In this document: positions 1 to 6,454 of the stretch, piece after piece
How positions within the stretch are numbered: position 1 is the first letter of the stretch
How the letters are laid out: each line of letters starts with the position of its first letter
NCBI GenBank assembly: GCA_023436515.1
Contig: JAEZIV010000181.1
Coordinates: 1 to 12,631 of the forward strand
Source: Bacillota bacterium
GTDB taxonomy: Bacteria > Bacillota > Clostridia > Acetivibrionales > DSM-1351
Reading direction: 5' to 3'
Length of the DNA stretch: 12,631 nt
Position numbers and translations under genes: made by a program
The notes under the pieces: model-generated
The model's database searches: none
Seen by the model: only the letters and a program-made list of their open reading frames with translations
Told to the model about the DNA's origin: nothing

Positions 1-292
1 CTCTGCGCAAAATTCTTATGCATATGGAGTGAAAGGTTCCTACCCACATGTCATAGCTCAAGTCTCCGATAAGGCTGTTGATTCTATCCCTCATCTCCCT
101 AGCTGCCTTGTTTGTAAAGGTTATGGCCAATATATTTGAAGGGAATACTCCCTGCTCTTTGATTAAATATGCAATCCTATTTGTGAGAACTCTTGTTTTG
201 CCAGAGCCTGCTCCCGCCAAAATTAAAAGCGGACCTTCATTGTGAAGCACTGCCAGCTTCTGTTCCTTGTTTAACCCATTCAATAAATCCAT
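1..292 (-). CDS. pcrA: ATP-dependent DNA helicase PcrA/UvrD, N-terminal part (cut by window edge)
   Basis: Superfamily 1A 3'-5' DNA helicase acting in the cytoplasm in repair and replication-fork maintenance. Only the first 97 codons lie in the window. The translation opens [15 protein letters not shown], the usual Q-motif start of PcrA. It then shows Walker A AGAGSGKT (about residues 26-33), motif Ia TFTNKAA (about 59-65) and motif Ib GTFHS (about 85-89). The ATG at 292 has a full ribosome binding site GGAGGT (bases 297-302 on the other strand) at 4 nt spacing. The gene is separated from the upstream kinase gene by a hairpin at 393-428, so it probably has its own promoter; I see only a weak candidate. 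UvrD, Rep and PcrA cannot be told apart for certain from this piece, but PcrA is the usual Firmicute form. Confidence 0.93.
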   Translation of the reverse strand, partial: MDLLNGLNKEQKLAVLHNEGPLLILAGAGSGKTRVLTNRIAYLIKEQGVFPSNILAITFTNKAAREMRDRINSLIGDLSYDMWVGTFHSICIRILRR

Positions 293-392
293 TCAGACCT
301 CCAGCCCCATAAGTACAAGGTCAATAACCACGACCCATAAATTTTAAGTAATCTCTAATATTAATCCTGCCGAGTACAACTTGCACCACGGC

Positions 393-428
393 ATAAAAGG
401 ACAACCGACTATCCGGTTGTCCTTTTAT
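393..428 (-). terminator. Hairpin terminator after the shikimate-kinase-family gene
   Basis: A perfect 15-bp inverted repeat (393-407 with 414-428, loop of 6) lies 19 bases past the stop codon at 447. Core arms are GGACAACCG and CGGTTGTCC. Both flanks are short A/T runs (TTTTAT on the minus strand), so it could work in both directions, although the T run is short. Confidence 0.8.
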
Positions 429-446
429 TATAGTTCATTTTAAATT

Positions 447-950
447 CTATGACAAGGAAGCCAGCTTGGAATGAACAGCGTTTATAGTGTCCTCTATTGA
501 ATAGTTAGAGCACTCCAGTACTATATCTGCGTACCTCTCATACAAGGGAGCCCTTTCCCGGTATAGCTCCTCAAGGGTCTGACCCTTTCCAAGAACAACT
601 CCTCTTGTCTTCAGGTTTCTGAGTCTCGCTCTGACAGTTTTCATGGATATATTCAGGTAGATAGCTATACCACTGCTTTTTAGGTGTTTCATTGCCTTTT
701 GGCTGTATACAACACTTCCACCTGTAGCAATAACAGTATTACTATACTCTGTGGAAAGGATGGTAGCTTCCTCCTTGTCCAGGAAGGCCTGTATGCCATC
801 ACCTTCAATAATCTCCTGAAGAAGTCTTCCCTGTCGGGTTTGAAGCAGCACATCGGTATCAACAAAGTCCATTCCCAGATTCTTTGCCAGAATAATGCCA
901 ACTGTGCTTTTTCCTGCGCTTGGCATCCCAATCAATATGATGTTCCTCAA
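447..950 (-). CDS. aroK: Shikimate kinase family protein
   Basis: Small P-loop kinase of the shikimate kinase family (167 residues, normal family length). The expected reaction is ATP-dependent 3-phosphorylation of shikimate in the chorismate pathway. Visible: Walker A GMPSAGKST (8-16), the DTD motif (31-33) that holds Mg and substrate, ATGG (75-78), a lid-region arginine (116) and RAPLYERYAD (133-142) with the C-terminal substrate arginine. Two expected substrate contacts differ: the FR..E motif reads FLDKE (56-60), so its arginine is leucine, and the GGG loop reads GGS (77-79). The gene may therefore belong to a paralogous clostridial group with another substrate. The start is TTG at 950, chosen because AAAGGAG (958-964) lies exactly 7 nt upstream and no ATG fits. 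It lies 86 bases behind the LtaS-type gene and no clear promoter of its own is visible, so read-through from that gene is plausible. Confidence 0.85.
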   Translation of the reverse strand: MRNIILIGMPSAGKSTVGIILAKNLGMDFVDTDVLLQTRQGRLLQEIIEGDGIQAFLDKEEATILSTEYSNTVIATGGSVVYSQKAMKHLKSSGIAIYLNISMKTVRARLRNLKTRGVVLGKGQTLEELYRERAPLYERYADIVLECSNYSIEDTINAVHSKLASLS

Positions 951-957
951 ACTAAAG

Positions 958-964
958 CTCCTTT
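958..964 (-). promoter_or_regulatory. Ribosome binding site that fixes the TTG start
   Basis: AAAGGAG on the minus strand, 7 nt before the TTG codon at 950. It is the only strong Shine-Dalgarno sequence near the start and decides for the non-ATG codon. Confidence 0.75.
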
Positions 965-985
965 ATACATTTGTATTGACAATCA

Positions 986-1034
986 ATTTCCTCAGACCAT
1001 ATTATCTGATAGTTTAGCCAGCCTGTGAGGAAAT
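986..1034. repeat. 9-bp inverted repeat in the spacer before the kinase gene
   Basis: ATTTCCTCA (986-994) is perfectly complementary to TGAGGAAAT (1026-1034), with 31 bases between that include a short palindromic TATCAGATA. It begins 3 bases after the stop codon of the LtaS-type gene. There is no T run behind it on either strand, so it is not a standard terminator. It could be a processing or mRNA-stability hairpin between the two cistrons. Function unknown. Confidence 0.45.
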
Positions 1035-1036
1035 AC

Positions 1037-2920
1037 TTATTTATTCTTAAAGAAATCCGACCTTATTGCCATATCGGCATATTCCAGTCCCCTTAATAAT
1101 TCTTCTTTTTTCTTCTCATCAATATTTCCTCTGAATTCACCGTTTGATAGAAGAACATAATCCTCCCTGGTATTCATTAGGTTTTTCCCGAAAACTGTTG
1201 AAGCATACTCACTTTCATCAACACCAAACAGATACAGCAGAGTAGGCATCAAATCTACCTGTCCTCCCGTGGTATGGATGGTCTGAGCCTGCTGTCCCTT
1301 ACTGTATATAATCAGAGGAATCTTTTTGTCGTTTTCCAGCCACCATTCCTGAGAAGGTTCAATCTTATGAATCTCATCCCTAAAATATTTGTGAACAGAG
1401 TCATGATCTCCATATATGACCAAAACGGTGTTTTCCATCAGACCTGCCTTCTCCAACTCACCAATAAAGGTTCCGATACATCTGTCGGTATAGTTTATAC
1501 TTTGAAAATATCCTCCCAGTCTCGTATTCTTAAGTGACTCATTTAGCGTAAGCTTCTGATGCCAAGAGGGCATTTCGAAGGGGGAATGACTCGTCAAGGT
1601 GGTCAGAAAATTATAAAAGGGTGTTTTTTGGTTAATAACGGTATCCTTAACCTGACGTAAAAAGGACCCGTCGCTTAAACCCAGAAATATTACTTCGTCC
1701 ATGGTAAAGCTTTTGGCATCTATACACTCCTGGAAACCCATGTTTTGAAGGGCCTCCAACCAGTTCCAGTATTCACCGTTATCGGGATGGATGGCCTTTG
1801 TGTTGTAACCATGCTTCTCCATAATTTTAGGCAATGAGTTGTAGGTAGTATAAGGGAACCTAAAAAAGGTGCTCCCCTTTCTCACAGGAAAAACTGACGT
1901 ATTAGTCAACAAATCAGCATCCGAGCTGGTACCTTCATTGATTTGTGTATAATAATTGTCAAAGTAAAGGCTATTTGACAAGAGCTTATTAAGTGTAGGA
2001 GTTATCTCCTGCCCATCCACAGACTGACCGATAACAAAATTTTCAAGAGATTCCACCTGAAGGATTAACAAATTCTTTCCTTTATAAATCCCTTTGTATT
2101 CATTAGGAGGAAGTTTTTCATTTTTTGCGTCTATCCACGCCTGAATTTCGGCCCTTTTTCCCTCCGAGATACTGTAAGGCTTAAAGTCCGATAGAAAAAC
2201 GTAGCAATCATACACATGGTAACCCATGGGAGATGTATTACAAATTGTCTGAGCGGGATTCCAGTGAGTGTAAAAAATATAGTTATTTTTGTTATCACCG
2301 TAGACATCGATTACTATGTAGGATGCGGTTATATACCCCACAGATAGGAGAAAAACCCCAGCAAAGGCTATTAGTCTGCCCTTCAGGGAGGTAAACAAGG
2401 GGGAGGAATATTCCACAAGCCTCCGAGTTATTATCAGCAGGATTGCGATAATGGGTATATCAAAAATAAATACTACATCGCAGGGCCTGAACATGGCAAA
2501 TATGCTATCCCAAAGATTATTCAGATTTCCTGTCTGTCTAAGCAGCTGGGTTGAAAGGAAATTTCCACTGGCCCTTATATATACGGCGTCAAATGCAAAC
2601 AGAACGGAGCATAAAAAGTTAAGAATCAACAGCAGCCACAATCTACCCTTGTTTTTTGCCAGAAGGCTGAAAGATACCACAATAAGTAGAAAGGCTATGC
2701 AAATAGGCATATATGTAATGTTTCTCATTCCGCGGGACATACTTATAACGGACTGATTGGTACTGTTGACAAATCCCATTAGTACAATAGATTTTATCAG
2801 AAGCATTAAAAAAGTCAGTAGAGATAACCACTCCTGGGCAAGATAACCCAGTATTCCATTTCCACGGTTTAAACCTTTTCTATGAGCTACGGTTACACCG
2901 TAGGTTGTTTTAGCCATCAT
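1037..2920 (-). CDS. LTA synthase family membrane phosphoglycerol transferase (sulfatase fold)
   Basis: Membrane-anchored enzyme of the alkaline phosphatase/sulfatase superfamily, LtaS type. Such enzymes move glycerol-phosphate from phosphatidylglycerol onto a glycolipid or growing teichoic acid outside the membrane. The 627-residue protein has about five membrane segments (roughly 31-51, 70-88, 93-113, 148-166, 182-204) and then an extracellular catalytic domain from about 280. Catalytic motifs are visible: ILQVES with metal ligand E290, NEGTSSD with nucleophile T331, TSHSPFEMP (444-451), and YGDHD with D505 and H506. The order and length match LtaS. The start is a double ATG (2920 and 2917); GGGAG lies 7 nt before the first. 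It has its own sigma-A promoter at 2956-2984 and sits behind the hpf terminator. LtaS itself cannot be told from LtaP or YfnI/YqgS-type paralogues by sequence alone, so no symbol is given. Confidence 0.92.
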   Translation of the reverse strand: MMAKTTYGVTVAHRKGLNRGNGILGYLAQEWLSLLTFLMLLIKSIVLMGFVNSTNQSVISMSRGMRNITYMPICIAFLLIVVSFSLLAKNKGRLWLLLILNFLCSVLFAFDAVYIRASGNFLSTQLLRQTGNLNNLWDSIFAMFRPCDVVFIFDIPIIAILLIITRRLVEYSSPLFTSLKGRLIAFAGVFLLSVGYITASYIVIDVYGDNKNNYIFYTHWNPAQTICNTSPMGYHVYDCYVFLSDFKPYSISEGKRAEIQAWIDAKNEKLPPNEYKGIYKGKNLLILQVESLENFVIGQSVDGQEITPTLNKLLSNSLYFDNYYTQINEGTSSDADLLTNTSVFPVRKGSTFFRFPYTTYNSLPKIMEKHGYNTKAIHPDNGEYWNWLEALQNMGFQECIDAKSFTMDEVIFLGLSDGSFLRQVKDTVINQKTPFYNFLTTLTSHSPFEMPSWHQKLTLNESLKNTRLGGYFQSINYTDRCIGTFIGELEKAGLMENTVLVIYGDHDSVHKYFRDEIHKIEPSQEWWLENDKKIPLIIYSKGQQAQTIHTTGGQVDLMPTLLYLFGVDESEYASTVFGKNLMNTREDYVLLSNGEFRGNIDEKKKEELLRGLEYADMAIRSDFFKNK

Positions 2921-2955
2921 AAAAATTCTCCCACAGAATAATTAAATTTGTAGTA

Positions 2956-2984
2956 ATTATATTCTTTGAAGCAACTAAAGTCAA
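2956..2984 (-). promoter_or_regulatory. Sigma-A promoter of the LtaS-type gene
   Basis: On the minus strand TTGACT (2979-2984), a 17-base spacer and a perfect TATAAT (2956-2961). The start of transcription is expected near 2949, giving a leader of about 30 bases. It lies just downstream of the hpf terminator, so the gene is transcribed independently of hpf. Confidence 0.85.
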
Positions 2985-3000
2985 TCAAAGCCTTGGCTCT

Positions 3001-3059
3001 AAAAAACTCCCGCTTTACACTTTTAGTGCAAAATCTGCACTATCAGGTAAAACAGGAGT
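3001..3059 (-). terminator. Intrinsic terminator of hpf with nested hairpin
   Basis: Outer arms 3006-3018 and 3047-3059 pair over 13 positions. Two of these are G-U wobbles that pair only in minus-strand RNA, which fixes the direction. Inside is a second 6-bp hairpin, AGTGCA (3025-3030) with TGCACT (3036-3041). The outer stem runs straight into six T on the minus strand (3001-3006). It starts about 30 bases after the hpf stop codon. Confidence 0.85.
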
Positions 3060-3088
3060 CTTATATTAATTCCAAATTTAAACTACAT

Positions 3089-3619
3089 TTAGAACTCCGG
3101 TTCAATCAGTCCGTAGTTTCCGTCCTTACGCTTATATACCACATTCACCTGTCTGGTATCTGCATTGAAAAACATAAAGAACTCATGTCCGAGTAAATTC
3201 ATTTGAAGTACTGCTTCCTCAACGTCCATAGGCTTTATAGCAAACCTTTTTGATCTGACAATTTTAAATTCCTTTTCTTCAGGTACCTCTTCAGAGCTTC
3301 CAATACTTTCAAATCTGAAATCATGCTCATGGAGTCTCTTTTGAAGTCTTGTTCTGTTTTTTCTGATTTGTCTTTCAAGCAGATCCACAGTCCTATCGAT
3401 TGACGAATACATATCCTCATTGGAATCCTCTGCTCTTAATACAATTCCGTTAAACGGAATAGTTACCTCAACGATCTGTCTTGCTTTCTGAACACTTAAG
3501 GTTACGTGAGCTTCTGTTTCACTTGTAAAGAATTTATCAAGTTTGTTAATTTTCTTTGTTACCCTCTCCTTAAGCGCTTCGGTAACATCGATATTTTTTC
3601 CTGTAATAATGATCTTCAT
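3089..3619 (-). CDS. hpf: Ribosome hibernation promoting factor, long form
   Basis: Binds the decoding region of the 30S subunit and joins two 70S ribosomes into inactive 100S dimers when growth stops. At 176 residues it is the long form typical of Firmicutes. The N-terminal HPF/S30AE domain spans about 1-100, starting MKIIITGKNIDVTEAL with the basic helix RKNRTRLQKR (86-95). An acidic linker follows (about 105-118), then the C-terminal dimerisation domain (about 121-174, with MDVEEAVLQMNLLGHEFFMF). The ATG at 3619 is preceded by AGAGGGG at 9 nt. In Bacillus subtilis the orthologue is under general-stress and sigma-H control. Here a sequence resembling a sigma-H promoter lies about 80-105 bases upstream. 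A terminator follows, so the gene is probably monocistronic. No secA is next to it in the window. Confidence 0.95.
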   Translation of the reverse strand: MKIIITGKNIDVTEALKERVTKKINKLDKFFTSETEAHVTLSVQKARQIVEVTIPFNGIVLRAEDSNEDMYSSIDRTVDLLERQIRKNRTRLQKRLHEHDFRFESIGSSEEVPEEKEFKIVRSKRFAIKPMDVEEAVLQMNLLGHEFFMFFNADTRQVNVVYKRKDGNYGLIEPEF

Positions 3620-3697
3620 AAATAACAGCCCCTCTCTTTGTTTTGTGAATGCATTAAATAAGTCTGATTTTAATAGTGGTACTTGTTATCATAAATA

Positions 3698-3725
3698 CTT
3701 CTACACAACTTATACAAAATCCTTC
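3698..3725 (-). promoter_or_regulatory. Candidate sigma-H promoter of hpf (overlapping a weak sigma-A candidate)
   Basis: On the minus strand GAAGGATTT (3717-3725) fits the sigma-H -35 consensus RNAGGAWWW at every position. After a 12-base spacer comes GTAGAAG (3698-3704), six of seven positions of RNNGAAT. A weaker sigma-A option overlaps it: TTGCAC (3731-3736), 16 bases, TATAAG (3709-3714). The consensus is recalled from Bacillus; promoter use here is inference. Confidence 0.55.
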
Positions 3726-3843
3726 AAATTGTGCAATCAATTAGTTGCCTTTTAGTTGTCATTTATTTTTTTTTATTTATACCCACTTAATATTAGTATT
3801 AACAATTACTACAGAAGATTTACACAATTACTCAACAAAACAC

Positions 3844-3867
3844 TTGTTTTGTGTATTGTTTTGTGTG
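3844..3867 (+). repeat. Tandem 12-base direct repeat
   Basis: TTGTTTTGTGTA (3844-3855) is followed at once by TTGTTTTGTGTG (3856-3867), identical in 11 of 12 positions. The first copy also forms a 7-bp hairpin with ACAAAAC just before it (about 3836-3853). The second copy runs directly into the first DnaA box, so the pair looks iteron-like, but two copies only. Confidence 0.7.
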
Positions 3868-3925
3868 GATAATGTGCATAACTCTGTTTATAACTGCAAT
3901 TTTGTGCATTTTAGCCTGTGTATAA
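3864..3925 (+). other. Cluster of DnaA boxes (oriC-like)
   Basis: Three exact matches to the DnaA-box consensus TGTGNATAA (reverse TTATNCACA) lie in one orientation: TGTGGATAA (3864-3872), TGTGCATAA (3873-3881, directly abutting) and TGTGTATAA (3917-3925). TGTTTATAA (3885-3893) is an 8/9 match. Weaker 7/9 forms are TGTGCATTT (3903-3911) and TGTGTATTG (3850-3858). A reverse 8/9 match, TTATACAAA, is at 3710-3718 in the hpf promoter. The strongest box is identical to the high-affinity type known from bacterial origins. There is no dnaA, dnaN or repA gene in the window, so a chromosomal-origin role is not claimed. A DnaA-binding regulatory or titration cluster is the more careful reading. Confidence 0.65.
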
Positions 3926-3963
3926 TCTGTTATTGAGTTTTCAGTAAATTGCTAAAGGCAAAC

Positions 3964-3995
3964 AAAAAAAACAGGCCGAAAAAAACGCAGCCTGC
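3964..3995 (-). terminator. Terminator of the double zinc-ribbon gene
   Basis: Arms CAGGC (3972-3976) and GCCTG (3990-3994) can be lengthened by a C-G/G-C pair past a 2-nt bulge. The stem is followed on the minus strand by eight T (3964-3971). It lies about 40 bases after the stop codon at 4033. Confidence 0.75.
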
Positions 3996-4032
3996 TTATC
4001 TACTAACTTGATTTTATCTTAATTTAGTAATA

Positions 4033-4296
4033 TTACTTTTTAGCTGAATAACATTTACTGCAGAAAACAGGCTTATCTAAATGTGGTTTAAAGGGTACCC
4101 TTGTAGTTTGCCCACATTCTGCACACACTGCATCATATAGCTCTTTCTTTGTGGAATGATCTCTTTTGCTTCTGCATGTTTTACATCTTGTCGGTTCATT
4201 TTGGAACCCCTTTTCAGCATAAAAGTCTTGTTCTCCTGCAGAAAAAACAAACTCCTCACCACACTCCTTGCAAACCAAGGTTTTGTCATTATACAT
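4033..4296 (-). CDS. Small double zinc-ribbon protein
   Basis: An 87-residue protein with four CxxC pairs that make two zinc ribbons: C9/C12 with C38/C41, and C58/C61 with C79/C82. The first half (MYNDKTLVCKECGEEFVF ... GEQDFYAEKGF) matches a zinc-ribbon family common in Clostridia and other bacteria, of unknown function. Such proteins are thought to bind nucleic acid or protein, but nothing here proves it. A longer reading starts with GTG at 4311. I prefer ATG at 4296 because the GTG codon itself is part of GTGAGGG, which serves as the ribosome binding site 8 nt before the ATG, while nothing suitable lies before the GTG. It is a monocistronic gene with its own promoter (4336-4364) and terminator. 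Confidence 0.85.
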   Translation of the reverse strand: MYNDKTLVCKECGEEFVFSAGEQDFYAEKGFQNEPTRCKTCRSKRDHSTKKELYDAVCAECGQTTRVPFKPHLDKPVFCSKCYSAKK

Positions 4297-4335
4297 TTTA
4301 TCGACCCTCACTTAACACGTAATTTAATATTTTAC

Positions 4336-4364
4336 ATTATATTACATGCATTGGCATTATTCAA
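4336..4364 (-). promoter_or_regulatory. Sigma-A promoter of the double zinc-ribbon gene
   Basis: TTGAAT (4359-4364), 17-base spacer, perfect TATAAT (4336-4341) on the minus strand. Expected start near 4329, giving a leader of about 33 bases to the ATG at 4296. This supports the shorter start. Confidence 0.75.
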
Positions 4365-4407
4365 TAATAAAATTCAAACCCTTGGTATAAAGAATGTTTT
4401 AATCAGA

Positions 4408-5337
4408 TTATTTTTTTATATCCGCCCATAAATTCTCAGGGTAAATTCCCGCCTTCACCATGTCACTGATAGACTTCTTTACAGTGGGCTTGTCTTCCTG
4501 ATATGTGACCCCATACCATTTATCTCTTGTAGAGAGTACCTTCACCTCTGCTCTACCTGCTTTAACCATATTGTCAACAACCGTTGGAAGGAAAAATTCT
4601 GCCTTTTGAAGGTTGCTGCTGCTATTGAGGAAAGCAGTGAACTGTTTATCCAGCTCATTGAACAAGCTTGGATTAAAGCCCCAGGTATTCATGGACACAA
4701 TACATCCTTCAGGTAATTCAATCCATTCCCTGTCATCCTCGGTATACTTTGTTTTGTCTCCAAATTTCATAATTTTTGTTCTTTCCTGAATATCAACCAA
4801 ATTGCTGTATGTATCAACCTCGCAGACACCTCGTGCCACATGTCCGTTTTCTGTCAGGGTGTTTTCAAGAATAAAGCCAACCATACAATATCTCAGTTTA
4901 TCTCCGGTCTGGCTGTTTGATGATAGATAATCGTGCAAAAGCTTATAGGTACCGGCACCGTAAAAATCGTCGGCATTTATCACGGCAAAGGGTGTTTTAA
5001 CGGCATTTTTCGCACTTAACACCGCATGACCCGTACCCCAGGGTTTTACTCTGTCCTCAGGTACTTTGAAGCCCTCGGGAACATTTTCGATACTCTGAAA
5101 TACATATTCAACCTCTATCAGGCTTTCAATCTTATTGCCTATCACCCGGCGGAAGTTTTCTTCAATCTCCTTTTTTATTATAAATACAACCTTACTGAAG
5201 CCGGCCCTGATGGCATCAAATATTGAATACTCCATAATTATCTCACCGTTTGGACCTACAGGGTCTATCTGCTTCAAGCCTCCGTATCTGCTTCCCATAC
5301 CTGCTGCCATTATTACAAGTGTAGTTTTATTATTCAC
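4408..5337 (-). CDS. Sugar-nucleotide pyrophosphorylase-like nucleotidyltransferase
   Basis: A 309-residue cytoplasmic nucleotidyltransferase with a GT-A type Rossmann fold. It is expected to join a sugar 1-phosphate to an NTP, giving an NDP-sugar and pyrophosphate. Visible: the glycine-rich nucleotide loop AAGMGSRYGGLKQ (11-23), which replaces the GxGTRL...PK form of RmlA/GalU; KPWGTGHAVL (98-107), the base and ribose contact region; and NADDFYG (121-127) with the metal-binding aspartates. The substrate cannot be read from sequence. Its place 57 bases behind galE suggests UDP-glucose, UDP-galactose or a related sugar. The start is GTG at 5337, supported by AAAGGAG 9 nt upstream; no ATG is near. 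It is probably co-transcribed with galE. No clear terminator follows. Confidence 0.85.
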   Translation of the reverse strand: MNNKTTLVIMAAGMGSRYGGLKQIDPVGPNGEIIMEYSIFDAIRAGFSKVVFIIKKEIEENFRRVIGNKIESLIEVEYVFQSIENVPEGFKVPEDRVKPWGTGHAVLSAKNAVKTPFAVINADDFYGAGTYKLLHDYLSSNSQTGDKLRYCMVGFILENTLTENGHVARGVCEVDTYSNLVDIQERTKIMKFGDKTKYTEDDREWIELPEGCIVSMNTWGFNPSLFNELDKQFTAFLNSSSNLQKAEFFLPTVVDNMVKAGRAEVKVLSTRDKWYGVTYQEDKPTVKKSISDMVKAGIYPENLWADIKK

Positions 5338-5394
5338 GAACCTCGTCTCCTTTTGACTCTATGTAAGTGGTATATCACATTTTTATATGAACAT

Positions 5395-6417
5395 CTATGA
5401 ATTTTCTTCATAACCCTTCGGATTCATTGACTGCCATCGCCAGGAATCGGTAAACATCTCTTCCAGTGACTTTTCAGCAACCCAACCTAGTTCAGCTTTT
5501 GCCCTGTCAGTATTGGCATAGCTTACAGCTATATCTCCCGGCCTTCTCTCAGTGATTATGTACGGTATCTCTATACCTGTCACCTTACTAAAGGTTTCTA
5601 TCATCTGCAGAACACTGTAGCCTCTTCCAGTCCCAAGATTATATTCTCTTATTCCAATGTGATCCGAGGCAAGCTTCTCGAGCGCCTTCAGATGCCCCTT
5701 GGCAAGATCTACAACGTGCAAATAATCCCTGATACCGGTGCCATCAATGGTATCATAGTCCTTCCCTGTGATTTTAAGTCTTTCAAGCTTACCTACTGCA
5801 ACCTGAGTAATAATGGGCACCAGATTGCAGGGTATACCATTGGGATCCTCACCTATTGTTCCGCTAATATGAGCACCTATTGGATTAAAGTATCGGAGCA
5901 AAGCAATATTCCATTCCTTGTCGGCATGGTACAGGTCTCTTAAAATATCCTCCGTCATTTGCTTGGTTCTTCCATATGGATTAGGTGCCGACACCGGAAA
6001 GTCTTCATAAATAGGCACACTATGAGGGTCTCCGTAAATGGCCGCTGATGAACTGAATACCAAATTCCTTACCTTGTATTTTGCCATTACTTCACATAGA
6101 TTGAAGGTACCGGTCAGGTTATTATGATAATACCTTAGAGGCAAGGATACCGATTCAGTTGGCGATTTTAATGCTGCAAAATGTATAACACTCTCTATAT
6201 TTTCTTTTTTAAAGATGGTCTCAAGTCCTGTATAATCCAACAGATCGGTTTTGTATAACTTGAAGTCCCTGCCGGTAATCTTTTTTACTCTGTTTACAGC
6301 TATCTCCTTGCTGTTGGAGAGATTATCCACAACAATAACCTCATAGCCTGCAGTAAGTAATTCCACGCAAGTATGTGTTCCTATGTATCCGGCTCCTCCG
6401 GTTACTAATACCGCCAT
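5395..6417 (-). CDS. galE: UDP-glucose 4-epimerase
   Basis: Interconverts UDP-galactose and UDP-glucose in the Leloir pathway and supplies galactose units for envelope polysaccharide. The 340-residue length is normal. It is an extended short-chain dehydrogenase: NAD-binding GGAGYIG (7-13), acidic D31 at the end of beta-2 for NAD(H), the SSSAAIYGDP segment with the catalytic serine near 124, and YGRTK with Y148 and K152. RYFNPIGAH (175-183) and the RDYLHVVDLAKGH segment are typical of GalE. ATG at 6417 has AAGGAG 10 nt upstream. The leader of about 100 bases carries a GC-rich hairpin just before the ribosome binding site. It is the first gene of a likely two-gene operon with the pyrophosphorylase-like gene. 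Confidence 0.95.
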   Translation of the reverse strand: MAVLVTGGAGYIGTHTCVELLTAGYEVIVVDNLSNSKEIAVNRVKKITGRDFKLYKTDLLDYTGLETIFKKENIESVIHFAALKSPTESVSLPLRYYHNNLTGTFNLCEVMAKYKVRNLVFSSSAAIYGDPHSVPIYEDFPVSAPNPYGRTKQMTEDILRDLYHADKEWNIALLRYFNPIGAHISGTIGEDPNGIPCNLVPIITQVAVGKLERLKITGKDYDTIDGTGIRDYLHVVDLAKGHLKALEKLASDHIGIREYNLGTGRGYSVLQMIETFSKVTGIEIPYIITERRPGDIAVSYANTDRAKAELGWVAEKSLEEMFTDSWRWQSMNPKGYEENS

Positions 6418-6439
6418 TAATCAATATCTCCTTTTCCGA

Positions 6440-6454
6440 CGGGGAGACTCCCCG
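6440..6454 (-). promoter_or_regulatory. GC-rich hairpin in the galE leader
   Basis: CGGGGA and TCCCCG around a 3-base loop make a perfect 6-bp stem in an otherwise AT-rich leader. It ends a few bases before the galE ribosome binding site. No T run follows, so it is not a terminator. It may influence ribosome loading or mRNA stability; this is inference. Confidence 0.4.

Larger units (their letters stand above)
3620..4032. other. 413-base intergenic region between hpf and the double zinc-ribbon gene
   Basis: No coding sequence is convincing here. From left to right it holds the hpf leader and promoter (3620-3736), a very AT-rich stretch with a run of nine T (about 3740-3835), a short hairpin, a 12-base direct repeat, the DnaA-box cluster (3864-3925), and the terminator of the zinc-ribbon gene (3964-3995). 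The part 3737-3963 is not needed for either neighbouring gene as far as I can see. Confidence 0.8.

Noticed and set aside
2966..3196. Plus-strand reading frame across the hpf terminator and 3' end
   Set aside because: Runs through a clear terminator hairpin and antisense to hpf; no ribosome binding site or family match.
3864..3925. Main chromosomal origin oriC
   Set aside because: The box cluster is convincing, but dnaA, dnaN, rpmH and other usual origin neighbours are absent and the gene direction does not switch here; kept only as a DnaA-box cluster.
3543..3936. Two short plus-strand reading frames across hpf and its upstream spacer
   Set aside because: No ribosome binding sites, unusual composition, and they run through the promoter and DnaA boxes; no recognisable protein motif.
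4033..4311. Longer version of the double zinc-ribbon gene starting with GTG at 4311
   Set aside because: No ribosome binding site precedes the GTG, while that GTG lies inside a GTGAGGG sequence at the right distance before the ATG at 4296.
6440..6454. Terminator before galE
   Set aside because: The hairpin has no T run on either strand and sits between promoter and ribosome binding site.
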